Below the pieces are notes generated by a model. That model saw only the letters and a list, made by a program, of their open reading frames with translations. It had not been told where the DNA came from and did not search any database. The translations under genes were made by a program, and so were the position numbers. From Azorinus chamasolen (Eukaryota > Mollusca > Bivalvia > Cardiida > Solecurtidae), in the NCBI GenBank assembly GCA_963576725.1, contig OY755246.1:70796371-70860370 (forward strand): 64,000 nt of DNA, written 5' to 3'. Positions 10,999-21,365 of the stretch are shown one piece after another. The stretch's first letter is position 1. The number at the start of each line of letters is the position of its first letter.

Positions 10999-11232
10999 TT
11001 ACCCTTTCCCTCATGAATATTCATGTAAGAAATAATCACATCATGAATAATAATAATGGCATGTGAACACAGGACATTTTGGCCATGGCAGTAACAGTAG
11101 AATAGATCTATATCATTCCATAAGCAAACAGAGCAGACCCTGATCAGACAGCTCCTACTGCAGCCTTCTGATCCGTCTACTCTGTATGCAAAAGTTTGTC
11201 GAACGTCATCTGTATGGAGGAAAGAGGGTTAA
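10999..11232 (-). mobile_element. TTAA MITE, reverse orientation
   Basis: TACCCTTTCCCTCATGAATA at the left, a palindrome near 11155 (CAGACAGCTCCTACTGCAGC) and GGAAAGAGGGTTAA at the right. Confidence 0.8.
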
Positions 11233-11448
11233 CTTTTCAACAATACAAGTATAGCCAGATCACTGTCTCAGTTATGTTAATGACAGGTAATGTTTCAGAA
11301 AAGAGGATCTATTGATTGTGAGATCAATAGATCCTGGTTTCAATATTCTGTAAAACAAATGTGCTGTCAGTCTTCCTTGAAAGAACATATCAATGTTTCA
11401 TTCCAAGTGCTTTTAAAAAAATATGAGAGGACAAAAACCTTATTACTT

Positions 11449-11570
11449 TGACCTTTCCCTTATATGCAAGCTTTTTCTCACATTTGCAAATAGATTTGTA
11501 GGATCTGTCTGTTCAGGGTCTGCTCTGTTTGTTTATGGCATGATATAGATCAGATATGGCATGATATAGA
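11449..11570 (+). mobile_element. TTAA MITE, truncated
   Basis: It has CCTTTCCCTTATATGCAAGC, a reduced palindrome and GGGTCTGCTCTGTTTG. The right half is missing. ATATGGCATGATATAGAT is duplicated at the end. Confidence 0.65.
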
Positions 11571-11989
11571 TAAGGGGCAGAAAAATAGTCGGAAATTCAC
11601 TTCATCTTTGCAATGCTGGCTAGATTCTATATTTAGTTGCAAAGAAGAGTCCATGCCAACATGGAATGGTTATCAAAAGTTTACTACGGTACACACAGAT
11701 GCAGGAAAAATAGGTTGTGTACCAGACCACATTTGAGCTTTAAAATACGAAAAGGATGCCAAGTAATCGTGTGACGTCACATCTTATATTACACATGTTA
11801 GATATAAAAAAAAATATGTGATGGTTATATTTACCATTAGACAAGCAAAGTTATGTGTTAAAAAGGTATCCTACTGACAAAAAAGCTAGTTGCTTGACCC
11901 TTTACTCTAGTTTACATTTCTAGCAATGACATCACACATAATAATTATCTATATTACTTAAGTTGAGTGTCGTCTAATACAGGATTGTA
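11571..11989. other. Intron, nothing recognised
   Basis: Apart from the short duplication noted at the start, I see no feature between the truncated MITE and the mariner element. Confidence 0.6.
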
Positions 11990-12151
11990 CGAGGGGTGAT
12001 TGATAAGTCCGTGGCTTGGGGTAGAAACAGACCACTTATAAACATACCATTTGATGTCCGTGTAGAAAAGGTGTTATAATCACTCTGCAGAGACAGAAGG
12101 ATTTTTTTCTCTCTGTTGTTTGCCAGAATTTGATTCTCAAAGCTACTTACT

Positions 12152-12693
12152 ATGAGTACTTATAAGCAAATGGACAACGTTGGCCATCGCGCTATTATTC
12201 AATACCTTGGCCTCAAAGGATTATCACCTAAGGAGATTCATGAGGACATGGTAGCTACATTAGGGGAGCATTAGGGGAGCAAGCCCCATGTTATAGCATG
12301 GTGAAAAAATGGGCCGCTGAATTTAAACGCGGTAGAGAGAGTCTTGAAGATGACTCCCGTCCTGGCAGGCCACCGACTGTCACCTCATAGGACACCATCA
12401 ATAAAATCCATGATATGATTATGGCAGATCAGCGAATTACACAGCGGTACATTTCTACACAGCTGGGTATATCACGGGAACGAGTCCATGCAATTATCCA
12501 TAATGATTTGCAAATGACAAAGGTTTCTGCCAGATGGGTCCCAAAACTTCTGAGTCTCGATCAGAAACGAGTTCGGTACAACATTTCCAGGGAAAACCTT
12601 GCCATGTTTGAGTGGGATCAGGAGAAGTTTCTCAAGCAGTTTTTAACTGTTGATGAAACATGGGTTCACCACTTCGAACCTGAGACAAACAGT

Positions 12694-12733
<40 letters not shown>

Positions 12734-13045
12734 TTCTTCTTCCATCAGTACAATGCTCCAGCACACAAGTCCACTATTGCCATGGCTGCCATTCAGGAAT
12801 GTGGTTTCCAAATGGTTGAGCATCCACCATATTCACCTGATTTAGCACCCTATGACTATTACCTATTCCCCAAGATGGAAAAGGAGCTCAGCGGCCGCCA
12901 TTTTTGCACTGATGATGACGTCAAACAAGCTGTTGAGGCATTTCTTGAGGCCCAAGATGCCACCTTCTACAGGGAAGGTATCCAAATGCTCCAACACCAT
13001 TGGACAAAGTGTGTAAGCTTGCAAGGTGACTACATTGAAAAATAA
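12152..13045 (+). pseudogene. mariner transposase (DD34D), broken
   Basis: It starts MSTYKQMDNVGHRAIIQYLG with a helix-turn-helix (LKGLSPKEIHEDM). An 11-bp tandem duplication (ATTAGGGGAGC twice, about 12258-12279) shifts the frame and creates a stop. A second stop (TAG) is at 12388. The frame then gives the second DNA-binding part (ISTQLGISRERVHAI) and TVDETWVHHFEPET with the first catalytic Asp. A run of 39 C (12695-12733) replaces the following segment. After it comes HQYNAPAHKS, where the family has HQDNAPAH, so the second Asp is Tyr. SPDLAPYDYY with the third Asp lies 35 residues further on. It is a dead copy. Confidence 0.9.
12695..12733. repeat. Poly-C run of 39
   Basis: An uninterrupted C homopolymer sits where the mariner transposase core should be. 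It produces spurious proline frames on + and glycine frames on -. It may be a real expansion or an assembly artefact. Confidence 0.95.
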
Positions 13046-13257
13046 ATGAAAATATTGAGGTTAAACTGCTGCTCCCTGCCTCAGGCTAATCAATCACCCC
13101 TCGTATGTACTTGAGTTATATCATTGATATTTTGTTTGCCTCCTGTAAATCAAAGGTATATTTCTCGCTACAAAATTCTCATAATTATGTATGTATTGTA
13201 GGCTAGAGAACATTCTTGTAATGTTTAATGCTGAAATAAAATGTATTGTATTGTATT

Positions 13258-13419
13258 TTTATAATAACATGAATATTTAACCAAGGCACAAATTGTAGAA
13301 TTAGTTCTAATTATGTCATAATTAAATAGAGCAGACCCTGATTAGACGGCTCCTGTCTGATCTTTGTCTACTCTGCTTGCGTAGGAGTAGAAAGGCGTAA
13401 TTATGGAGTATAGGGTTAA
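13258..13419 (-). mobile_element. TTAA MITE, shortened
   Basis: GAATATTTAACCAAGGCACA at the left, GAGCAGACCCTGATTAGACG / TTGTCTACTCTGCTTGC arms and TAGGGTTAA at the right. Confidence 0.65.
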
Positions 13420-13483
13420 GCTCCAAACTGTTGCAATTTTTACTTTGTTCTTATTCATTCTCGTTTTTGAGAGAAAAAAACCA

Positions 13484-13652
13484 ATTGAATAACTGGCACA
13501 CAGGTTGAATAACTGGCACACACACAGGTTGAATAACTGGCACACAGGTTGAATAACTGGCACACAGGTTGAATAACTGGCACACAGCTTTAATAACTGG
13601 CACACAGGTTGAATAACTGGCACACAGCTTTAATAACTGGCACACAGGTTGA
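13484..13652. repeat. 20-bp minisatellite
   Basis: About eight units of GTTGAATAACTGGCACACAG, with variants GCTTTAATAACTGGC. It runs directly into the next array. Open frames on the minus strand (VCQLFNLCASY type) come only from the repeat. Confidence 0.93.
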
Positions 13653-13663
13653 ACTCTGATGAG

Positions 13664-13824
13664 ATGCCAATTTGCTTGGTATCTCATCTGTGTCTAAGCT
13701 GTTTGCCAATTTGCTTGGTGTCTCATCTGTGTCTAAGCTGTTTGCCAATTTGCTTGGTGTCTCATCTGTGTCTAAGCTGTTTGCCAATTTGCTTGGTGTC
13801 TCATCTGTGTCTAAGCTGTTTGCA
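13664..13824. repeat. 39-bp minisatellite, four units
   Basis: The unit contains GCCAATTTGCTTGGTGTCTC then ATCTGTGTCTAAGCTGTTT. Because 39 is divisible by 3, it keeps all six frames open in phase (13-residue repeats) without being a gene. The TCTCATCTGTGTCT...CTGTTTGC part resembles the right arm of the TTAA MITE palindrome. Confidence 0.93.
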
Positions 13825-14045
13825 AATACGAGAGAGACTGGGCTTAGCTGGAAAATAGTTTATTTCATCAAGATCAAGCCTGTCCTGTTCATGAAAAGAA
13901 GTAAATTTGCCATGTCTACCTATAAAACTGTAAAATTCACCAATGTTTTGTCTCAACAAGTTCAGCATTTAAACAGTAGCTTTATTTCTAAATGAGCAGG
14001 TTATATGGAAGAGGCTCTTTAACATTGCAAACACTGTGTTGACCT

Positions 14046-15755
14046 TGACATACATGTGATAACTACCGGATTGTGCGGGAGACTACCGGATTTGAGCCCA
14101 ACTCCCGCAAGTCCCGGCCGGGAGACGAAATCTCCCGATTTCTGAATAAAAATGATTTTTATTTTTTCCCACCCCATTTTCTATCATTTTTTGACATAAC
14201 GCTTGCCAGACGCCTCAAAGAACCAGTGTTGTTGACTTATTTACTGCCCTGTTTATCATGGCAGGCACAGCGCCGTGTCCCTTTTGTAGTACGTCGCCAT
14301 GTTGCCCCTTATCAAAGACCACCGCAGCATGCCCTAAATACCATGCTGAGTAATTGTGACCCCCAGTAATTGGGATTAAATGGTCAGCATGGTGTGTTAT
14401 TTACCTTGGCATGTGTGTATTCCGTAACAGAAACAATCGTGTATGAATATGTCTCTGGTGTATTACACTGTCGTCATTACATGTATGCTTTTTTCTTCAC
14501 GGTCAGATTCTACTAAATTTCTGTTGAAGAAAATCTTATTTTCTCAAATTCTGAGACTAAACATCTAAATAGTTACTTTATTAAATTAATTTAGGTTATA
14601 AGTTTATTTATAAATGTCCACATAGCATAGCTGTAATCAAAATGTGCTTTTATCAGAAAAAAATGGAACTCGAAATTGGTTGCCTCAAACCACGGATTTT
14701 TCGAACGGTGAAATGTGTCATTTCATAGAGGCAAACACAAACATTGTTTTCCACAGACATTTGGTAATATATTCAAATAAAATTGTGTATGTATTGAGTA
14801 TAGCATATAATGATGTCAAATACACAAAAAAATGAGAAGATGGGAAGCATTTTTCTAACAGAAAATGAAACTACAAATGCAAAGACAGTGTACTAGTGTT
14901 TGGATAGTACCATATTTCGGACAGAAAGTGACAAATGTGTTATGTTTATTTCAGAATATAAATTTCTGGATATATTGCATTATAAAAATAAATGAAAATA
15001 ATAAAAACAATAATGTCAATAAATTATAATAATATAATATAAGAATGAGAATAATATAAATAATGATAGTAAAAATAATAATAATAATATAAACACAAGT
15101 CTATCCATTGGCCAGTAAAAAGAATAATTATTTAATAATAAACACAAGTCTATCCATTGGCCAGAATGGAATGGAATAGAAAGAAATAGTAATTATAAGA
15201 GAGTATATGGTAATATACTAGCATACAAAAGATAGAATAGAAAGGAATAGTAATTAGAATAGATTATTATTTATATGGGCACAGAATAGATAATAGAATG
15301 GAATGAAACACAAAGGAACTAGAATAGATAAGAGGATGGGATGGAATGGATTAGAAAGGAATGGGAAATATAGTAGATGTGGGTGGATGTAGAACAGAGA
15401 ATAATACAGACTATAATAAGGAATAGGATATAAATAGAATTAATACAAACTAAATTACACAGTTGTAATGTGCTAGATAGGCAAAAAAGTTCCAATGCCC
15501 TAGTAAATAAGATGGTTTGTCGCGCATAAAAGTACCTTTATCATACCTCCCTTTCAACCAGGGGTAAAGGGGGGAGGGAGTGTTCTTTTCATATTTGCCC
15601 ATTCAGAGACATATAAATATAGGTCTCTGACCTATTATACCAACAAATAACTCCAAAATTTTCCATTTGCATAAATCTCCCTCTTTGACACCCAATCTCC
15701 CTCATTTGAAAAGCTAATCTCCCTCTTTGCCTCGAAAAAATTATCACATGTATGC
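14046..15755. mobile_element. Candidate DNA transposon, ATACATGTGATAA ends
   Basis: The left end CTTGACATACATGTGATAAC is matched by the reverse complement of the right end (TCAAGGCATACATGTGATAA). Next to the left end are several CTCCCG / CCGGGAG motifs (14075-14135), and next to the right end several AATCTCCCTC motifs (15670-15725). The middle is AT-rich and repetitive. No transposase is recognised and the target duplication is not clear. Confidence 0.5.
14975..15460. repeat. AT-rich and GAATAG simple repeats
   Basis: ATAATAATAT-type sequence (14995-15090), a duplicated AACACAAGTCTATCCATTGG (15092 and 15141) and degenerate GAATGGAATAGAAAGGAATA repeats up to 15460. Confidence 0.8.
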
Positions 15756-15954
15756 CTTGACCAAGTGCAGAATTCAAAAGACTGTATCTGTTTGAAGTCT
15801 ACACTGTTGGATCCTTTTAAACATTCACAATGAAATATCCAACATGAACAACAATGTAGACTGAGAGTCCATACACAAAGGTTAGGTCTTCATTAATAAA
15901 AACAGAAGGTGCCTTTTGGTTGTTGTTAGCTGAATCATGTTTTCTTTTTATCAG

Positions 15955-16065
15955 ATGAGAGTGGCAGTGACAGTGATGGAGCTGAGTCTACTTCCTCTTC
16001 CTACTCCTCCCTTAGCGACTTTGTTACAGACATGGTCAACAGCGAAATAGATGGTGATACACCAT
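15955..16065 (+). CDS. MADD: MADD exon e: acidic Ser-rich linker
   Basis: 111 bases, phase 1 in and 1 out; acceptor TATCAG (ends 15954), donor GTAAGA at 16066. It encodes DESGSDSDGAEST, SSSYSSLSDFVTDMV and NSEIDGDTP. This matches the vertebrate block DDSGSDS...SSSSYSSLGDFVSEM...DINGDTP. The segment is acidic and Ser-rich, so phosphorylation is likely (inference). It lies 7 kb from exon d, with that intron full of repeats. The phase agreement supports direct splicing. Confidence 0.93.
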
Positions 16066-16079
16066 GTAAGACTATTATT

Positions 16080-16260
16080 TTGGCTAGTGTCATGGAAAAG
16101 GGGCACTAGGACATCCACAAACAGTGTAGATCTGATCAGTGGCATAGAATGTCAGATCAGGATCTGCTTTGTAGCTGAAGAAAGTCATAGTCAGGTGGTA
16201 TATCTGGCCGATCTTCGTCGGCACTGTTTTCAAATGTCCTAATGCCTACTTTTGTGTGAT
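16080..16260. mobile_element. Palindromic MITE core next to exon e
   Basis: Only 15 bases after exon e begins a palindromic segment with AACAGTGTAGATCTGATCAG and GTCAGATCAGGATCTGCTTT. The arms are like the TTAA MITE core, but no TTAA ends are seen. Confidence 0.5.
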
Positions 16261-16655
16261 ATGCCTAATTTTACAACCTGTCTGATCAGTCAGCCAAGAA
16301 CTTGCATTGGCTTTTAAACTTAGGCATGCTGAAAAAGAAATACAACAGAAAATGTTCAATCAGTAATCAAAGGATGTGAAGTCGCCAACTGCATCTCTAA
16401 AAATGTTGACATAATACTTTATTCCATTTTACAAACTGTATTAATCTCTAATGAACACTCCTTCTTTCTGGAGTGGTTACTATATTTGATTCAGTTGTTT
16501 TATACAGTCAGCACAAGCATACATTACTCTTTAGGCTCCAAACTGCACGAACATTCTGATAATGGTTTTGAAAAGAAAGAGAAAGAGAAAATGTGTACAT
16601 TGAATGTCGTTCAAATTTTGTTCCATAGATTGTTTTATTTACAGATACATTAACT

Positions 16656-16875
16656 TTAACCCTGTAATTCATATAAATGCTTCTTCATGTCTTGCAAACA
16701 GAGTAGATCCAGATCAGATGGCTCATGTATGAGTCGTATAGTCAGGATCTGCTCTGTTTACTTATGAAAGTATAAAAGTATAATAGGTCTAGACTCTGGA
16801 GTTTCTAGCAATACCAAAAAATCCTGTGTCCATGTAATTATTTCTTACATAAATATTCAGCAGGAAAAGGGTTAA
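16656..16875 (+). mobile_element. TTAA MITE copy
   Basis: TTAACCCTGTAATTCATATA at the left, palindrome near 16720 (GATGGCTCATGTATGAGTCG), AATATTCAGCAGGAAAAGGG and TTAA at the right. Its end is 75 nt before exon f. Confidence 0.83.
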
Positions 16876-16950
16876 GCTTATTCATTCAAAAGATTGTTCA
16901 GTGAGCTGAAACTTTTGTTTGGCTCAACATGTATATGTTTTATTTTCTAG

Positions 16951-17186
16951 CCTTTTTGCCAGAAAACCAGGTTTTGGCTGTGGACGAGTCCAAGATTTAT
17001 TGTCCACCAGACAAGCTTCAGCTGCCTGATACTATGGTAACGCTTGGGGAAACTGTCCACTCTCAGCCTGACAGTGAAGATGATGGTGGAGACAGCTCAG
17101 ATTCCTCCGTGGATGCTCCTGGCAGCCCGAGATTTTTGCCTGAACCTGACTGCATGTCTGTTAACAACCCAAACATTGACCATATG
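16951..17186 (+). CDS. MADD: MADD exon f: linker
   Basis: 236 bases, phase 1 in and 0 out; acceptor TTTTCTAG (ends 16950), donor GTTTGT at 17187, a weak GT donor. It encodes FLPENQVLAVDESKIYCPP, then a run of acidic and Ser residues (DSEDDGGDSSDSSVDAPGSP) and a C-terminal NNPNIDHM. This has little direct similarity to the vertebrate linker, but the place in the chain and the reading phase fit. The open frame continues into the intron beyond the donor, so an extended or intron-retained form cannot be excluded by frame alone. Confidence 0.82.
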
Positions 17187-17244
17187 GTTTGTGTTGCTTC
17201 TTTCAGTTGTCTTTATCATTGCCATTTTTTGTCTTGTCAATGTT

Positions 17245-17455
17245 TTAACCCTTTACCTAATAGACATTTATTCATGAATGGATCACTTCATTGACTTACT
17301 TTTATATGGTAGAAATATAAAAGGAATTTTGGCTTAGATAAAAGCTGTAGGATCAATCTATATAATTCCATGAGCAAACTGAGCAGACCCTGATCAGATG
17401 ACACCTACAGGAGCTGTCTGATAATGGTCTACTCTGTTTGCAAAGGCTTGTATTT
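17245..17455 (-). mobile_element. TTAA MITE, one end clear
   Basis: TTTAACCCTTTACCTAATAG at the left, about 60 nt after the exon f donor. The palindrome is near 17404 (GATGACACCTACAGGAGCTG), followed by GTCTACTCTGTTTGC. The right end is unclear. Confidence 0.72.
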
Positions 17456-17608
17456 TTCTGTGGGCCAAAATTATTAACACAGATGGATTGGTGTTCTGCC
17501 GGCAGTATAAAAAACATGTTCTCTGATCTGTGCATGTAGCACTGATCACCTTATTCCCTGTTGGTAAGTCTACTGTAATCAGTGTAACAAGTTTTTGAAG
17601 AGAATTTA

Positions 17609-18880
17609 GCCTCTTAACTTATGCACATTCATATAAGAAATACTGCCAATAGGAATACCCCGGTATTGATTACCTGAACTTTTATGATGGTATATGAAAG
17701 CGGGATTTTTATGCCCCCGTTGACGATAGTCAGGGGGCATTATGTTTTGCACATGTCCCTCCCTCGGTCTGTCATTCTGTCTGTCCGTGTGTCACGCTTT
17801 TAGGTGCAGTTAGTTGTCAGAGTTTTTCAAGTGTTATATGTCAGTAATTTCTACACTTATATACACTTCTTCACATACACATCAATTACCATCTGTGCTA
17901 TCATTTGGCACACCACCCATGCTGTACGCAAACCAAAGGTTAAAGTCAAATGACTTGGAAATTTTACGTGCAGTTGGTTGTCACATTTACGTGCAGTTGG
18001 TTGTCACAGTTTTTTCATCGTCTTATACATCTCTTATATCTCCCTAACAACTGTAGATATTTGCATGGAATTGCATATACACATTAAATACCATCTATAC
18101 TTTCATTGCACATCCAACCCATGCTGCCCGCAAGCCCAATGTCAAGGTCAAATGACTTAGGAATGACTTGGAAATATTATGTGAAGTTGGTTGTCACATT
18201 TAATTGCAGTTGGTTGTAACAGTTTTTTCATCGTCTTATATCTCCCTAACCATTGTAGCTATTTGCATGGAATTGCATATACAAATTAAATACCATCTAT
18301 ACTTTCATTGCACACCCAACCCATACTGCCTGCAAGCCAAATGTCAAGGTCAAATGACTTTGGAATTTTATGTGCAGTTGTTGTCACAGTTTTTCATTGT
18401 CTTATATCTCATTAACCGCTATTGCTATTGGCATGGAATTGCATATACACATTCAACACCTTCCATACTTTAATTAAGCACCTGGTCCATGCTGCCTGCA
18501 AGCCCAAGGTCAAGGTCAAATGACTTAGGAATATTACGTGCAGTTGGTTGTCACAGTTTTTTCATCGTCTAATATCTCACTAACCGCTATAGCTATTGGC
18601 GTTGAATTGCATATACACATTAAACACCATCCATACTTTCATTACGCACCCAGCCCATGCTGCTCACAAGTCTACGGTCAAGGTCAAATGACTTAGGAAT
18701 TTTACGTGCAGCTAGGCAAGCACCTACACGAGGGCATCACTGTGTGTTAGAGACACAATTTTCAAGTTTATCTTTGTCAGAAATTCAGATCTCTAAATTC
18801 CAGAGGTAAATTATCAGAGCAGACTCTGACCAGATGGTTTCTACAGGAGCCACCTGATCTGGGTCAGTACTGGATGCATA
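17609..18880 (-). mobile_element. TTAA MITE split by a head-core element
   Basis: The left half (CTTAACTTATGCACATTCAT ... TATATGAAAGCGGGATTTTT) runs to 17710. The right half resumes near 18775 (CAGAAATTCAGATCTCTAAA, then CAGATGGTTTCTACAGGAGC). The element at 17712-18745 lies between. The nesting is inferred from similarity of the halves to intact reverse copies. Confidence 0.5.
17712..18745 (+). repeat. Head-core-tail element, ATGCCCCC family
   Basis: The head is the hairpin ATGCCCCCGTTGACGATAGT / CAGGGGGCAT, followed by a TCTGTCTGTCCGTG run. There are about five core units of roughly 175-190 bp, each with GTGCAGTTGGTTGTCACAG, ATCTCCCTAACC, GGAATTGCATATACACATT and GGTCAAATGACTTAGGAAT. The tail is CTACACGAGGGCATCACTGT, whose complement matches the head (GATGCCCTCGTG). 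Confidence 0.85.
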
Positions 18881-18989
18881 AACTAAGATTGATATCTCGC
18901 TTGATGAACCTAATCACAATATTCTCTTTTCAAACTTGAGAGATTGTTTAACCCAACCTTCATGATAGACATCTGTTAAGTAAGTTTCA

Positions 18990-19260
18990 TTTTTAGCTCG
19001 TCTGTTTCGAAGAAAAGTCGAGCTATTGTGATCTCTGTGTTGTAGGCGTTGTTGTTGTCGTTGTCGGCATGCAAAACTTTAATGTAGCTCATTACTCGAA
19101 AAGTATAAGAGGTATCAACATGAAACTTCATTGGTTAGTAGATCTCATGGAAGGGAAGGCCCTACATAAGAACCATAATTCTTGATTTTCAAAATTTTAA
19201 GCTATAGCCCTTTATTTTTTCTCATTTTCTCATTCGTTGGGGCCGCATGTGGCTCTTGTT
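18990..19260 (+). repeat. AGCTCGTCTG family element
   Basis: The head TTTTTAGCTCGTCTGTTTCG and GTCGAGCT form a hairpin. The body has CATAATTCTTGATTTTC and the tail is GGCTCTTGTT. Part of the tail (CAGACGAGCG) has been lost. Confidence 0.85.
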
Positions 19261-19459
19261 CTTTTAAAAAATAACCATAATGTCAGCAACATTTAGACTG
19301 CTTTATATTCTGAATAACCTTTGCCAGGTCAATATCGAGTACCTGGTATCTCAGTAAGATCTGCACTATATGACATGTTGGTAATAATATTACAAAATTG
19401 GTGACAAGCATCCACTGTCAAAATATTGTAGTGTTAGTGTTATTACTGCATTTTGCATA

Positions 19460-19643
19460 TTTTTAGTTCGCCTGTTTCGAAGAAATCACGAGCTATTGTC
19501 GTAACTACAGCGTCGTCGTCCGAAATCTTAACATTGACCATAACTTCTTCAATTTTTCATTTACAACCTTCATTTTTGGTATGCATATTCATCTTGACAA
19601 TGACTACAGACGAGTGTTTGCACCCGCTTGAGGTGCTCTTGTT
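19460..19643 (+). repeat. AGTTCGCCTG subfamily element
   Basis: Head TTTTTAGTTCGCCTGTTTCG / CACGAGCTATTGTCG, body ACCATAACTTCTTCAATTTT, tail GACGAGTGTTTGCACCCGCT...GGTGCTCTTGTT. It is nearly identical to 22487-22690. Confidence 0.85.
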
Positions 19644-19732
19644 AATAACAATATTTAGAAATTATTGAGGTATATCTTGTTGTGTATTGCATGAAAACTC
19701 ATATGTATCTGCATCCTCTTATGACTCTTGTT

Positions 19733-19840
19733 TTTGTGTCACCTGCTGAGAGGCTGTGTGGCACATAGGGATCATTTTTCTGTCTGTCCGTCACATTACT
19801 CTGAGCAGGTGACAAATGTGTTCCTTTGAACACGCTTGTT
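19733..19840 (+). repeat. Core-less head-tail element, GTCACCTGC family
   Basis: The head TTTGTGTCACCTGCTGAGAG with a TCTGTCTGTCCGTCAC run is joined directly to the tail GAGCAGGTGACAAATGTGTT...CACGCTTGTT. The same head and tail enclose a 600-bp core at 26443-27202. This is a minimal copy of about 108 bp. Confidence 0.8.
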
Positions 19841-19889
19841 AATTGAAAAAGTCTTTAATTTACTTGGTTTGTTACAGGATGCCAGCTTG

Positions 19890-21210
19890 TTTTTAGCTCA
19901 CCTGGCACAAAGTGCCAAGGTGAGCTATTGGGATGATCCTATGTCCGGCGTCGTGCGTATGTGCGTTGTGCGTCGTGCGTACGTGCGGGCGTCAACAATT
20001 TACTTAAACATCTTCTTCTCTGGAACTACAAAGCCAAGAGCTTTGATATTTGGTATGTAGTATGATGTAATGGTCCTCTACAAAGATTGTTCAAATTATG
20101 TCCCCCGGGCCAAAAATGGCCCCGCCCCAGGGCTTATCAGTTTTTCATAGGAAAATCTTTAAAAATCTTCTTCTCTGAAACGGTAAGGCATAGACCTTTG
20201 ATATTTGGTTTGTAGCACCATCTAATGGTCCTCTACTAAGATTGTTCAAATTATGACCCCTGGGCCAAAAATGGCCCGCCCCAGGGCTTATCAGTTTTTC
20301 ATAGGAAAATCTTGAAGAAATCATCTTCTCTGAAACTGTAAGGCATAGACCTTTGATATTTGGTATGTAGCATGATCTAATGGTCCTCTACTAAGATTGT
20401 TCAAATTATGACCCCTGGGCCAAATATGGCCCCGCCCCGGGGCTTATCAGTTTTTCATAGGAAAATCTTTAAATATATTCTTCTCTAAAATTATAAGGTA
20501 TAGACCTTTGATATTTGGTATGTAGCATTATTTAATCGTCCTCTACTAAGATTAATAAAAATATGACCCCCAGACCAAAAATGGCCCCGCTCCTCCAGAA
20601 CTATAAGGTCTAGGCCCTTGATATTTGGTATGTAGCATCATCTAATGGTTTTCTACCAAGATTTTTCAAATTATTACCCCTGGGTCAAAAATGGCCCCGC
20701 CCTGGGGCTTATCAGTTTTTCATATGAATAGCTTTAAGAATCTTCTTCTCCAAAACTGTAAGGCAGAGACCTTTAATATTTGGTATGTAGCGCTATCTAA
20801 TAGTTTTCTACCAAGATTGTTCAAATTATGTCCCCTGGGTTGAAAACTTCCCCGCCCAGGGGCATGTCAGTTTTTTATAGGAAAGTTTTTAAAAATCTTC
20901 TCTTAAAAGTCTTTAAAAGTCTTCTCTGAACTTGTAAGGCATAGACCTTAGATATTTGGTATGTTGCATTATCTAATAGTCCTCTACCAAGATTTTCAAA
21001 TTATGAACCCCGGATCAAAATTGACCCCGCCCTGGGGCTTAAACAGTTTTTCATAGGAAAATCTTTAAGGTCTAGACTCTTTATATTTAGTATGTAGCAT
21101 CATCTAATGGTTTTCTACCAAGATTTTTCAAATTATGCAATCTGTCATTGAAATCATTAATCTGTTACGAACAGGTGAGCGATTAAGGGCCATCATGGCC
21201 CTCTTGTTTA
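19890..21210 (+). repeat. Head-core-tail element, AGCTCACCTGGCAC family
   Basis: The head TTTTTAGCTCACCTGGCACA / AGTGCCAAGGTGAGCT is a strong hairpin. A CGTCGTGCGTATGTGCG run follows. About eight core units of roughly 150 bp contain TTGATATTTGGTATGTAGCA, GGTCCTCTACTAAGATTGTT and CCCCGCCCCAGGGCTTATCA. The tail ACAGGTGAGCGATTAAGGGC...GGCCCTCTTGTT carries the complement of the head (CTCACCTG). Confidence 0.9.
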
Positions 21211-21268
21211 TTGTGTAGACATGTACTTGTTGCAGTTCCTGTTCTACTATTTTGTGATTTGTATTTAG

Positions 21269-21336
21269 CAGGAGACTGTGAGGGAGTTCAGATATGACTC
21301 AGGAAATGTTACTCCAACAGGCAGGAATATTGCACT
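21269..21336 (+). CDS. MADD: MADD exon g: small linker exon with NAGNAG acceptor
   Basis: 68 bases (or 65), phase 0 in and 2 out; donor GTAAGT at 21337. It encodes (Q)ETVREFRYDSGNVTPTGRN. The acceptor is TTTAGCAG: splicing after TAG (21268) adds a Gln, and splicing after CAG (21271) omits it. Both keep the frame. The last two bases (CT) join the G at 23616 to make Leu, and the downstream frame is then open through the next exon. This supports the call despite low sequence similarity to vertebrates. Confidence 0.8.
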
Positions 21337-21365
21337 GTAAGTAGACCGACATGATTTGAAATTCT

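Larger units (their letters stand above)
11990..13103 (+). mobile_element. mariner-like element, TA-flanked
   Basis: The terminal inverted repeats CGAGGGGTGATTGATAAGTC (left) and CGAGGGGTGATTGATTAGCC (right, reverse complement) match at 17 of 20 bases and are flanked by TA (11988-11989, 13104-13105). The element is 1,114 bp, a little short of the usual ~1.3 kb for mariner. It carries the broken transposase described next and interrupts the intron between exons d and e. Confidence 0.92.

Noticed and set aside
12415..13045. Two separate proline-rich genes and a glycine-rich minus-strand gene
   Set aside because: All come from one broken mariner transposase and its poly-C tract, which shifts frame.
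13342..13995. Open frames with VCQLFNLCASY or LFANLLGVSSVSK repeats
   Set aside because: They reflect the 20-bp and 39-bp minisatellites. All frames and both strands are affected equally.
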